From: Konateibacter massiliensis
GTDB lineage: Bacteria > Bacillota > Clostridia > Lachnospirales > Lachnospiraceae
Direction of reading: 5' to 3'
NCBI RefSeq assembly: GCF_900184995.1
Contig: NZ_LT860099.1
Location: forward strand, 584,269-648,268
DNA: 64,000 nucleotides
In this document: positions 36,054-44,114 of the stretch, in pieces
How the letters are laid out: every line of letters starts with the position of its first letter
Numbering within the stretch: the first letter of the stretch is position 1
The notes under the pieces: model-generated
Told to the model about the DNA's origin: nothing
The model's database searches: none
What the model saw: only the letters and a program-made list of their open reading frames with translations
Position numbers and translations under genes: made by a program

Positions 36054-36581
36054 ATGGGAACAAATGTTCGCTTAGCGTCTTTTGCTGATATGGATGAACT
36101 GGAAAATTTGTATGATACTTTAAATGACTACCTTTCGGAACATATAAACTATCCGGGGTGGAGAAAAGGGATTTATCCTACACGCGCAGATGCCCTTGCA
36201 GGGATAAGCGAGAAAAGTCTTTATGTAGCAACAACAGACAATAAAATCGTCGGTTCGATTATACTGAGGCATAAACCCGAGGATGCATATCATCAGGTAC
36301 GTTGGCAAAAAGAATTAGATTATGAAAAAGTCTTTGTTATTTATACGTTTCTGATTCATCCTGATTATTTTAATAAGGGAATGGGAAAAGAATTATTATG
36401 TTTTGCAGAGGCGCTTGGAAAAGAACAGGGAATGCTGGCGCTGCGATTAGATGTTTCTGAAGATAATCTTCCGGCAATAAAACTATATGAAAAATGTAGT
36501 TTTCATTATATTGATACCGTAGATTTAGGGCTGGAAGAATATGGTCTAAAATGGTTTAAATTATATGAGAAATTAATATAA
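36054..36581 (+). CDS. GNAT acetyltransferase
   Basis: 175 residues with acetyl-CoA loop IHPDYFNKGMGKELLCFAE (about 102-120) and C-terminal LPAIKLYEKCSFHYI. The NYPGWRKGIYPTRADA region near 35-50 is typical of clostridial GNATs that take small amines. It has a GGAG site and follows the DUF2812 gene by 46 bases, so it may be the last gene of that operon. Confidence 0.88.
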   Translation: MGTNVRLASFADMDELENLYDTLNDYLSEHINYPGWRKGIYPTRADALAGISEKSLYVATTDNKIVGSIILRHKPEDAYHQVRWQKELDYEKVFVIYTFLIHPDYFNKGMGKELLCFAEALGKEQGMLALRLDVSEDNLPAIKLYEKCSFHYIDTVDLGLEEYGLKWFKLYEKLI

Positions 36582-36603
36582 ATAGATTTATCAAATCTAA
36601 TAT

Positions 36604-36625
36604 AGGAGATGTACTCACATCTCCT
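36604..36625. terminator. Terminator between convergent genes
   Basis: AGGAGATGT and ACATCTCCT form a perfect 9-bp stem with loop ACTC, followed by TTATTCTC. It lies between the GNAT gene and the convergent membrane-protein gene, whose stop codon abuts it. Confidence 0.75.
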
Positions 36626-37167
36626 TATTCTCGCAGCATTCCCATCCTAGCACGCATCTTTCCCCATATTACAGTCTGAAAATACCTATATGCCTTATCA
36701 TAAATAAACCAGCCAAGCTGCCCTCCCGCCAAAAACAGTAAGAGCACATTGGTTCCTATTCCCTGCGGAAATAAAAGCTGGGGAAACAGCAACAATGCCG
36801 GAATATAAAGCAGATTAAAGAAAACAAACTTTAACGCAAAAAACAGTGTTTTTTTATGCTTCTTTACGTCAATTTTTTCTAAAAGGCGGTATGCCGCCTC
36901 ATCCCACACAATATACAAGGACAGCCCTGCGTAGGTCAATACATATAATTTGTTCGGTGACAGTAAAAAGCCAAGCAAGATACACGCCACAAAGAAACCG
37001 CCTCCTAACCGAAGTCCGAATTCCCGTATTGCAATGCCAACTATAAAAGCTGCCGCCGCAAGCAGGAATAATGTATTCGTCTCAATGACAGAGGCAAATA
37101 TAATAAGAAGGGCAACGAGTGCCGCAAGTAATCCTAAAAAAGCCACTTGTTTTGCTTTTACATGCAT
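36625..37167 (-). CDS. Polytopic membrane protein of the DUF5685-DnaJ operon
   Basis: 180 residues from the ATG at 37167, about 10 bases after GGGAGGAG. There are about six hydrophobic segments, a basic loop [13 protein letters not shown] in the middle and a basic C-terminus. No known family was recognised. It overlaps the J-domain gene by 10 bases, so it is made together with it and with the DUF5685 protein. Confidence 0.75.
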   Translation of the reverse strand: MHVKAKQVAFLGLLAALVALLIIFASVIETNTLFLLAAAAFIVGIAIREFGLRLGGGFFVACILLGFLLSPNKLYVLTYAGLSLYIVWDEAAYRLLEKIDVKKHKKTLFFALKFVFFNLLYIPALLLFPQLLFPQGIGTNVLLLFLAGGQLGWFIYDKAYRYFQTVIWGKMRARMGMLRE

Positions 37168-37802
37168 GAAATCAAATCTCCTCCCATACATTCACATAAT
37201 GAATCTGCACACCAGAGGTCACAGCAAAGGTTTCCGGTTCCGCAGGAGGAACCGCCGTAGCCATAGCCGTTTCCGGTTGTCTGGTAACGTTGTCCGCCCC
37301 ACTGAAGGCGTCCCAGCAAATCATTGAATTCACGGTTATTTGGCTCTATATTGACAGCCTGACGTGCATAGTTTAACGCTTCTATATTGTTGCCCATACC
37401 GGCATGTGCCAGCGCATTAAAATAATGCCAGTATCCTCCTCGGTTGCTGATACCCGAAAGGGCATTTAACGCTTCGTTGTAATGTCTGGAATTGATATAA
37501 TTGGCAGCAGCTACCATTTTAGGATCCTCCTGCCATGACTGGTATCCGCCGTTTGAATAGGACTGTGACGTTGCTTGCTGTGAAGAATAGCCATAGGACT
37601 GACCGCCTCTCTCCCGCTCTGCCATAATCTGCTGGTACGCTTCCTGCACCTGCTTAAATTTTTCTTCCGCCAAGTCAGCAAGCGGATTGTTTGTATTCGT
37701 ATCAGGATGATACTTTCTGCTCATCTCTCTGTAAGCTCTCTTTATTTCATCGTCAGATGCATTCCGGCTTACGCCAAGCACTTGATATGGATCTGTTATC
37801 AT
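37158..37802 (-). CDS. J-domain protein with Cys-rich C-terminus
   Basis: 214 residues. J domain at 1-65 with H32-P33-D34 (KYHPDTN), which stimulates Hsp70 (DnaK). The middle (about 100-175) looks like a tetratricopeptide pair ([31 protein letters not shown]). The end, after a Gly/Tyr-rich stretch, has seven cysteines in about 27 residues ([19 protein letters not shown] and a final ISCM), possibly a metal- or lipid-binding tail. It is not DnaJ itself: it lacks the zinc-finger repeats. It sits between the DUF5685 and membrane-protein genes. Confidence 0.87.
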   Translation of the reverse strand: MITDPYQVLGVSRNASDDEIKRAYREMSRKYHPDTNTNNPLADLAEEKFKQVQEAYQQIMAERERGGQSYGYSSQQATSQSYSNGGYQSWQEDPKMVAAANYINSRHYNEALNALSGISNRGGYWHYFNALAHAGMGNNIEALNYARQAVNIEPNNREFNDLLGRLQWGGQRYQTTGNGYGYGGSSCGTGNLCCDLWCADSLCECMGGDLISCM

Positions 37803-37808
37803 AATTTA

Positions 37809-38636
37809 TTAAGTCCTTTCCGTCTTTTGTTTCTTTGAATTATATTTGCTCCAAACACCGCCATATAAAATATTTCTTAGAATTTCCACGTCCAAAACGC
37901 AGGGCAGCTTTTCAAATTCATTTGCGGCTTCAGATATCATCAGCGTGAGCATTTCAAAACAAAACTCTTCGTAACGCTCCTGCTCCTTATAAAAAATCAG
38001 AGGATTATAGCTTTTATTTTTTATATCATCCTCCAAATCAAAATAGGCATCTATCAAATAAATATATTTTCCCAAGAAAAATCCCAGTCTTCGAAGATTT
38101 TCCTCCCAGACATCTTGCTTATAGGCAAAAAGCTCCGCCATAAGCGTTCCAAAACAGCCGCTCACAAAATCGAGGCTTTTCTCATTTGCTGCCTCATATT
38201 CCTGAAGCTTCTTTAAGGAGGAGGCGATAACCTCACACTGACGCGGATACTGCTTTTCAATTGTCAGGTACTTCTTTTTTAACACAGCGGCACCTGCCAA
38301 CGCATTTACCTTCTTTTCATCGCTCCAATCATCCAAAAAATGATGATAAGCCAAAGCGATATTCATATCCGCCGCATAAGCCGTTATCTCGTTTATCAAA
38401 AGCTCATGCTTCTTCACCGGGTGGACAATACAATGCTTCTGGCTATAGCTCGTGCTCGATTCGTACAGTGAAGTAAGCAACAGCACTAAAAATGTCATAT
38501 CATAGGTCAGCGTCATCTGCCCGATAAATCCGTGCCTCTCCTTTAATGTATGACATAACCCGCAATAATAAGCATGATAGCGGTTATATTCTTTAATTTT
38601 TAATTCCGGTTTATTCACGGTTACATAACCAAACAT
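37809..38636 (-). CDS. DUF5685 family protein
   Basis: 275 residues, mostly helical, no signal. The start FGYVTVNKPEL and YYCGLCHTLKERHG define the family in my memory. Two Asp-rich motifs stand out: D102-D-W-S-D106 after YHHFL, and D196-AYF-D200-LE-D203-D204, followed by KSYNPL. This pair, about 94 residues apart on helices, is reminiscent of metal-binding motifs of isoprenoid synthases (DDxxD and DxxxD). The first gene of a three-gene operon with a J-protein 6 bases downstream. Function unknown; the similarity is my inference. Confidence 0.8.
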   Translation of the reverse strand: MFGYVTVNKPELKIKEYNRYHAYYCGLCHTLKERHGFIGQMTLTYDMTFLVLLLTSLYESSTSYSQKHCIVHPVKKHELLINEITAYAADMNIALAYHHFLDDWSDEKKVNALAGAAVLKKKYLTIEKQYPRQCEVIASSLKKLQEYEAANEKSLDFVSGCFGTLMAELFAYKQDVWEENLRRLGFFLGKYIYLIDAYFDLEDDIKNKSYNPLIFYKEQERYEEFCFEMLTLMISEAANEFEKLPCVLDVEILRNILYGGVWSKYNSKKQKTERT

Positions 38637-38739
38637 ATATGCTTCTTTGCTCCTTTTGACATTTTAATCCTACACTATAAATAATACTAATAATTATGAG
38701 ACCAAAAGTCAATGAATAAATGGTGAATTCTGAAAAAAT

Positions 38740-38777
38740 CCCCTTAAAAATACAAACTTTGTCGTATCTTTAAGGGG
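38740..38777 (-). terminator. Terminator after the DUF4317 gene
   Basis: CCCCTTAAA and TTTAAGGGG with inner ATAC/GTAT form the stem; on the minus strand it is followed by ATTTTTTCAG. It lies 18 bases after the stop of the DUF4317 gene. Confidence 0.88.
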
Positions 38778-38794
38778 TGTCCTGTTTTTATTAC

Positions 38795-40072
38795 CTAGTA
38801 AATATCCGCAACTCCGTTGATATTCACATGCTCATCCTCTTCCATCGGAATGATGATACATTTCTTGCCGTCAATAACCTGTGAGGTAATCTGACTCATC
38901 TTTTCGTCCTTCACCTTGAGGAGAATATCAAAATCAGCACTATCCTGAAAGTCTGCACCGTCAATTTCCTCTGACAAGCCGTTTTCATTTGACTTTGACG
39001 CCTTCACGGTCTCTTCCAGCCTCTCCTGCAAAACGTGTATCTGCTCTACGAGCACCTTATTTGCCTTGTTCTTCTCATTCTCGGCAAGTATCTTTTTATC
39101 GAGCAAATATTCCACTGCCGGAAGCTCGTCCTGAAAAGTCTCCTCGTAGGTTTCTTGAATTTTTTCTACAATATCCTCCGGCACTCCACTCTCTGACAGG
39201 ATTTCCTGAACAGATTCCTTCGTTAAAATCACCGGTTCTTCATCCTCTTTTGCTGCTGCAACCTCATCCTCCACAATCTGGTTTAGGCTCTCTTGAATCT
39301 CACTGATCACCTGATTTGTTTTTTCCGAATCACCGATTGTATTTTTGATAATATTGTGGAAGGTATTTTTCTTCTCTGTCGCAGTCGTCTTCACCGGACA
39401 GCCAAGTGCGAACTCCATCAGTTCTTTGTGTGGCTCGAGCGCATTTTTGGTGTAAAACATAACCGAGTGGATATCGGTACTTCTCTCGGTAAACGCCGGA
39501 AAAATAAATCCTGAATCCGGTACACCCACAACCCAGTCGAGCTTTCTCGGTCCGATTTTATTCTCGTTTTCCAAATAGCCAAGTCCCGGCTTTGTAAGTG
39601 TTACCGGACAGATAGCGCATAATATGTATTCATAAACCTCTTCCGACTCATCGAGCTTTGAATTATCGGTCGTTTTTGTCATAACATCGTAGGCATCATG
39701 GAATGTCAAAATCAGATAGTTTCCCGCATAGTCGTAATTGTCAATGATAAGCCGGTAAAATGTCTCCATCAATCCTTCATTTTTCAATTTGCTCTCTCGA
39801 AGCCCCATTAAAAACTGCTGCTTACCGCCCTGTTCTTCCTCCTCAGCCGGGAAATCAAGCTCAATTAAATTGTTTCCAACCGTACCGGATAGCGTCTTTT
39901 TGGCGATATCCAAATATTTATAAAATTCTTCGTCCTCCAGATTTAAAAAGGTCTCCATAAAGTTCAAGACAATCTCTTTTTCTCCGTTTACATAGCAGCC
40001 ACACATCTTAGTGAAAGTGCAGCCTGTTTTCTTCAGACGGCTTTTCAGCTCGAATACATCTTTTTTATTCAT
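38795..40072 (-). CDS. DUF4317 family protein
   Basis: 425 residues from the ATG at 40072 (MNKKDVFELKSRLKKTGCTF), the conserved start of DUF4317 proteins. Soluble, acidic, with a helical C-terminal half (about 300-385) rich in Glu. It carries KMCGCYVNGEKEIV near the start and a mid-region with WVVGVPDSGFIFPAF. Family function unknown; it is widespread in Lachnospiraceae. It has its own promoter. Confidence 0.85.
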   Translation of the reverse strand: MNKKDVFELKSRLKKTGCTFTKMCGCYVNGEKEIVLNFMETFLNLEDEEFYKYLDIAKKTLSGTVGNNLIELDFPAEEEEQGGKQQFLMGLRESKLKNEGLMETFYRLIIDNYDYAGNYLILTFHDAYDVMTKTTDNSKLDESEEVYEYILCAICPVTLTKPGLGYLENENKIGPRKLDWVVGVPDSGFIFPAFTERSTDIHSVMFYTKNALEPHKELMEFALGCPVKTTATEKKNTFHNIIKNTIGDSEKTNQVISEIQESLNQIVEDEVAAAKEDEEPVILTKESVQEILSESGVPEDIVEKIQETYEETFQDELPAVEYLLDKKILAENEKNKANKVLVEQIHVLQERLEETVKASKSNENGLSEEIDGADFQDSADFDILLKVKDEKMSQITSQVIDGKKCIIIPMEEDEHVNINGVADIY

Positions 40073-40109
40073 AATTTTTGTTTGTCCTTTCCGCAAAGTT
40101 TCACTACTC

Positions 40110-40138
40110 ATTATAAGACAAAAAATGAAATAAATCAA
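40110..40138 (-). promoter_or_regulatory. Promoter of the DUF4317 gene
   Basis: On the minus strand TTGATT (40133-40138) and TATAAT (40110-40115) with a 17-base spacer, in the 85-base gap after nrdB. It makes DUF4317 independent of nrdAB. Confidence 0.72.
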
Positions 40139-40157
40139 AGCTGAACTTTAATAAATT

Positions 40158-41186
40158 TTACTCTAAATCATCAAAGTTAAAAGCTGCCGCCTTTGTATAG
40201 TTGGTCACCTTAGCCTCAAAAAAGTCCGTTTTCGTGCTGTTAAGGTTGGAAAAGCCTTCAATCCAAGCCATCGGGTTTTCTGTAATCTCAGGATACAGCT
40301 CCTCCAGACCAATCGCCTTTAATCTCTGGTTTCCTAAATATTTGATATATTTCTCAATAAGGTCATTGTTGATACCTAAAATCTCATTGTTTGTCACATA
40401 CTGGCCCCATTCAATCTCATGCTCCACACCCGTTTTCATCATCTCGCGGATTTCCTCCAAAAGCTCCGACGTAAAAAAGTCGGGATTCTCGTTTTTAAGC
40501 TCCTTGATGATATTTTGAAACAGTACAAGATGGGTGACCTCGTCTCGATTGATATATTTAAAAATTGTGCTTGTCGCTGTCATTTTTCCCTGTCTTGCCA
40601 GCGTATAGAAAAAGCTGAAGCCGGAATAAAAATAAATTCCTTCCAGTATATAGTTTGCGACAACAACACGGATGAAATTATCTGCGGTTGCCTCCTCGTT
40701 AAAGCGCTGATAAATATTTGCAATATAGCGGTTTCGCTTTAAAAGATTTTTATCCTCCCTCCACTCGTCGTAAATCTTATCACGCGTCACCGGATTGGTC
40801 ACGGTATCCAGAATATATGAGTAACTCTGCGCGTGAATTTCTTCCTGAAACGCCTGAATATTAAGCAGCGAAGATACCTCTGCCGCCGTAATATAGCGAG
40901 ATAGATTCGGCAGGTTTTCACTTTGTACCGAATCGAGGAAGTTTAAGAAAGAAATAATTTTATCAAATGCATTTCTTTCCCCGTCTGTTAAAAGAGGAAA
41001 CTGTTTGATATCCTCATGCAAGGAGATTTCTTCCGGTATCCAGAAATTATTTAACATCGTGCGGTACAATAAATTCGCCCAATCGTACTTGATACGGTTC
41101 CATTCTCTTAGGTTTGTGGTATTTCCGTTGATTAACGACTCCGTTCCTCGGACGCCGTCCTCATTAAAAATTTTCTTTTTCTGCAT
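40158..41186 (-). CDS. nrdB: Class I ribonucleotide reductase, beta subunit
   Basis: 342 residues from the second ATG (41186), which lies 10 bases after GGAGG; the first ATG is only one base from it. It carries the di-iron centre and tyrosyl radical: D85 (FLNFLD), E115 and H118 (QEEIHAQ), Y122 (SYSYIL), and later DEVTHL for the second Glu/His pair. The numbering matches E. coli R2, so the radical Tyr is present. It generates the radical used by NrdA, and needs iron and oxygen. 18 bases downstream of nrdA. Confidence 0.95.
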   Translation of the reverse strand: MQKKKIFNEDGVRGTESLINGNTTNLREWNRIKYDWANLLYRTMLNNFWIPEEISLHEDIKQFPLLTDGERNAFDKIISFLNFLDSVQSENLPNLSRYITAAEVSSLLNIQAFQEEIHAQSYSYILDTVTNPVTRDKIYDEWREDKNLLKRNRYIANIYQRFNEEATADNFIRVVVANYILEGIYFYSGFSFFYTLARQGKMTATSTIFKYINRDEVTHLVLFQNIIKELKNENPDFFTSELLEEIREMMKTGVEHEIEWGQYVTNNEILGINNDLIEKYIKYLGNQRLKAIGLEELYPEITENPMAWIEGFSNLNSTKTDFFEAKVTNYTKAAAFNFDDLE

Positions 41187-41204
41187 TTTATCCATTCCTC
41201 CAAC

Positions 41205-43496
41205 TTAGCTTGAGCAGCTTGTGCATTCGTCCATTTCAAGTGACTGGTTTCTGATATAATAAATTGTCTTAACCTTATTTTTCCAGCATTCCATATAGAG
41301 TTTTAAAACATCCTTCGCGTCCATCTGTGGTGTGATATACAAATTGAAGGACTGAGCCTGATCAATATGACGTTGTCTGACACCGCATGCCTTGATGCTA
41401 TATAGCTGGTTAATCGTATGAGCTTCCTTGTAGAGCCAAAAGTTATCCTCACGAAGATCCGGTGCCGCCTTCGGCGTAAAGCTGCCTTTCTTCTCTTCAA
41501 TAAAGAATTTCTTGAAAATCGGGTCAATTCCTGCTGTTGTGCCCGCAATATTTGAGGTACTTCCCGTCGGGGCAACCGCCATGATATAGCCGTTTCTTAT
41601 GCCGTACTTTTGAACTTCTGCCTTTAATTCATGCCATCTGTCCGACTCATAGCCTCTTCTGTCAAAATATTCACCTGACTGCCACTCTGAGCCTTCAAAT
41701 GCAGGATAAGCACCTTTTTCCTTTGCTAACTCCAATGACGCTTTGATAGACTGATAGGCGATTTCCTCATACAGCCTGTCCGCCTCCGCAAAATGTTCCT
41801 CACTCTCCCACTGAATACCCTGATTGACAAGATAATGGTGGTAACCACTCGTTCCAAGTCCGATGGCACGGTATTTATCTCCTGTAATCTTCGCCTCCGC
41901 AACAGGGGCCTGATTCAGCGTAATTACATTATCCAGCATACGGATTTGCAGCGGGATAGTCTCTTTTAAATCTTCTATGTTTACTCTGCCCAGATTAACG
42001 GAATTTAGGTTACAGGTCACCATATCACCTGATTTAAGCCGTCTCACCACCTCGAAAGCACCGTCTTTTTCCTCTATCGTCTCCTCAACAAAGGAAGATT
42101 CGCTTACATTTTGGGCAATCTCGTGACAAAGATTTGATGCATATATCATGCCGGCATGCTTGTTCGGGTTTGCCTGATTTACCGTATCCCGGAAAAAGAT
42201 AAACGGCGTTCCCGTCTCCACGGCACTCTTCATAATTTTTTTCATAATATCCAGTGCTGGTACGGTGATGCGCTCTAATGCTTCGTTTTTCTCACATTCC
42301 AGATAACGTTTTGTAAATTCCTTGCCGTTCTCTTCGTCGTAGAAGTCTTCCAGATAAAAGCCCATTTCCTTTTTTATCATATATGGATCAAACAGCGACC
42401 AGCTCCCACGTGCTTCCAACCGCTCCATAAAAAGATTCGGTATGCTCACTGCCGGAAATACATCGTGTGCTTTTCTTCTGTCGTCACCGTTATTCGTCCT
42501 AATATCCAAAAATTCATATAAATCCGAATGCCAGATATCAAGCGTGATGGAGGCTCCGCCCTTTCTTCTTCCAAGCTGATCCACCGCAACCGCAGTGTCA
42601 TTGTAGAGACGAATCCATGGAATAATTCCTCCTGAGGCATTCTTATGTCCTCTTATCTCACTGTTTAACGCCCTTATTTTCCCAAGATAGATACCCAAGG
42701 CGCCGCCATGCTTCGAAACGTTTGAAAACTTCTGATTCACGTCATAAATCGACCACAGATTGTCACCCACAACCGAGATAAAACAACTGCTTAACTGATG
42801 ATAAGGTGTTCCCGACCCGGCTAGTGTCGGTGTCGCAGTCGTCATCTTCAGCTCACTCAATATATCGTAAAACTTCTTTGCGTAAAAAAGCTTTTTTTCT
42901 CCCTCCGGTATTGCAAGATGCATCGCAATTACCATGAACCTCTCCTGAGGAAGCTCCAGCACCTCTTTGTGAAAGCCGCGGATTAAATATCGATCAGCCA
43001 AAAGTTTAAGCCCTTCATAGTTAAACAATAAATCCCTGTCTTTCTCTATATATTCGCCTAATTCTTTCAACTCCTGCTCGCTGTATTCTTTCTCCAGATA
43101 ATCCCCGTAATAGCCCTCCTTCGTCAGCCTATGAAGCAGCTCGGGGAAATCTCCATAGCCAAAATAATCATAGCCTCTGTTGATTGCCGCCTCCTTATAA
43201 AGGTCAGACATCAAGAGCCTTGCCGCCACATACTGCCAGTTGATATTCGTTTTCTTGACAAGATTTCCGCTTGTGTCCTTCGTTGTCTGTATTACCTTTT
43301 CAATCGCGGTCTGTATTAAAACCTTCTGTATCTCTTTTGTGCTCATTCCATCACGAAACTGGAGATTGGAATCCATCTCGAGCTCATTCGGGTCACAGCC
43401 CTTTAGCCCTTCACAGGCATATGCTACCATCTTCTTTGTCTTCTCCACATAGAGCTGTTCATATAAGCCGTTTCGCTTTTTTATTTTAATATCCAT
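41205..43496 (-). CDS. nrdA: Class I ribonucleotide reductase, alpha subunit
   Basis: 763 residues from the ATG at 43496 with AGAAGGTGG upstream. N-terminal ATP cone (about 1-95; IKIKKRNGLYEQLYVEK). Catalytic domain with the redox Cys in SSCFISVVGD, radical region NANPNKH-type context ending in ASNLCHEI with the active-site Cys, and APTGSTSNIAGTTAGIDP. C-terminal redox tail ECTSCSS with a CxxC pair. It reduces ribonucleoside diphosphates to deoxy forms. In an anaerobe an oxygen-dependent class I enzyme suggests growth in the presence of some oxygen. A Fur-like box lies upstream. Confidence 0.95.
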   Translation of the reverse strand: MDIKIKKRNGLYEQLYVEKTKKMVAYACEGLKGCDPNELEMDSNLQFRDGMSTKEIQKVLIQTAIEKVIQTTKDTSGNLVKKTNINWQYVAARLLMSDLYKEAAINRGYDYFGYGDFPELLHRLTKEGYYGDYLEKEYSEQELKELGEYIEKDRDLLFNYEGLKLLADRYLIRGFHKEVLELPQERFMVIAMHLAIPEGEKKLFYAKKFYDILSELKMTTATPTLAGSGTPYHQLSSCFISVVGDNLWSIYDVNQKFSNVSKHGGALGIYLGKIRALNSEIRGHKNASGGIIPWIRLYNDTAVAVDQLGRRKGGASITLDIWHSDLYEFLDIRTNNGDDRRKAHDVFPAVSIPNLFMERLEARGSWSLFDPYMIKKEMGFYLEDFYDEENGKEFTKRYLECEKNEALERITVPALDIMKKIMKSAVETGTPFIFFRDTVNQANPNKHAGMIYASNLCHEIAQNVSESSFVEETIEEKDGAFEVVRRLKSGDMVTCNLNSVNLGRVNIEDLKETIPLQIRMLDNVITLNQAPVAEAKITGDKYRAIGLGTSGYHHYLVNQGIQWESEEHFAEADRLYEEIAYQSIKASLELAKEKGAYPAFEGSEWQSGEYFDRRGYESDRWHELKAEVQKYGIRNGYIMAVAPTGSTSNIAGTTAGIDPIFKKFFIEEKKGSFTPKAAPDLREDNFWLYKEAHTINQLYSIKACGVRQRHIDQAQSFNLYITPQMDAKDVLKLYMECWKNKVKTIYYIRNQSLEMDECTSCSS

Positions 43497-43524
43497 TTGC
43501 CCACCTTCTTGCATTGTATTTTTT

Positions 43525-43547
43525 TGATAATGATAACTATTATTATC
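43525..43547 (-). promoter_or_regulatory. Fur-like box upstream of nrdA
   Basis: TGATAATGATAACTA followed by TTATTATC resembles overlapping Fur repeats (TGATAATnATTATCA): TGATAAC-T-ATTATTA differs from the 7-1-7 repeat at one base in each half. It lies 29 bases before the nrdA start codon. The role is inferred from sequence likeness and from the enzyme's need for iron. Confidence 0.45.
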
Positions 43548-43604
43548 TAATTCTATTCTATATTCCTAAATTTGTACAGAGGTAAATTAAAATTAATAAA
43601 AAGA

Positions 43605-43627
43605 AAGTGTGAGCTATGCTCACACTT
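43605..43627 (-). terminator. Terminator after thioesterase gene
   Basis: AAGTGTGAGC and GCTCACACTT form a perfect 10-bp stem with loop TAT; the minus-strand tail is TTCTTTTTATTAATTTT. It lies 33 bases after the thioesterase stop. Confidence 0.92.
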
Positions 43628-43659
43628 CGATGGTTTTTACTTCTCTATTCATTTTCATC

Positions 43660-44046
43660 CTATTTCTGTTCAACGTTGCAGAACACAAAGCTGCCCCTTG
43701 CCACTAATCTGCCCTTGTCGTCTTCGACCTCTGTCGTTGCAAAACAAAGCTTTGATCCTTTTTTCACAAGCGTTGCCTTGCAGATGATTTTTTCCGTATC
43801 CTTCGCCGCCCTTAAAAAGTCCATGGTACCGGTTGCTGTCACACCCTTTTCCTTTTGGCTGTTGTAGGCTACTCCGGCGGTGATATCCGCCAGGTTATAG
43901 AGGCAGCCGCCTCCTACGATTTGGAACATATTCAGATGCTCCGGCTTTATATAGAGCTCGCTCTCTGCATACATCTCTTCTACTTTCAGAAAATGAATAC
44001 CGGAATTTTCCTCTATCACTTTTAGTGCTTCTGTAAAATTTATCAT
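43660..44046 (-). CDS. PaaI-type hotdog thioesterase
   Basis: 128 residues of the hotdog fold: MFQIVGGGCLYNLADITAG is the active-site helix (Asp in LAD) and ATGTMDFLRAA the facing strand, as in PaaI acyl-CoA thioesterases. Small and soluble; it likely hydrolyses an aromatic or short acyl-CoA. It lies 68 bases after the CoA-disulfide reductase gene, and both handle CoA thiols, which suggests a shared role. Confidence 0.85.
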   Translation of the reverse strand: MINFTEALKVIEENSGIHFLKVEEMYAESELYIKPEHLNMFQIVGGGCLYNLADITAGVAYNSQKEKGVTATGTMDFLRAAKDTEKIICKATLVKKGSKLCFATTEVEDDKGRLVARGSFVFCNVEQK

Positions 44047-44114
44047 AATACCAAGTCCTTTTATCTAAAGTCAAAGCGGATATTCGTAATCCGCTACGCT
44101 ACTTACTCATAACC

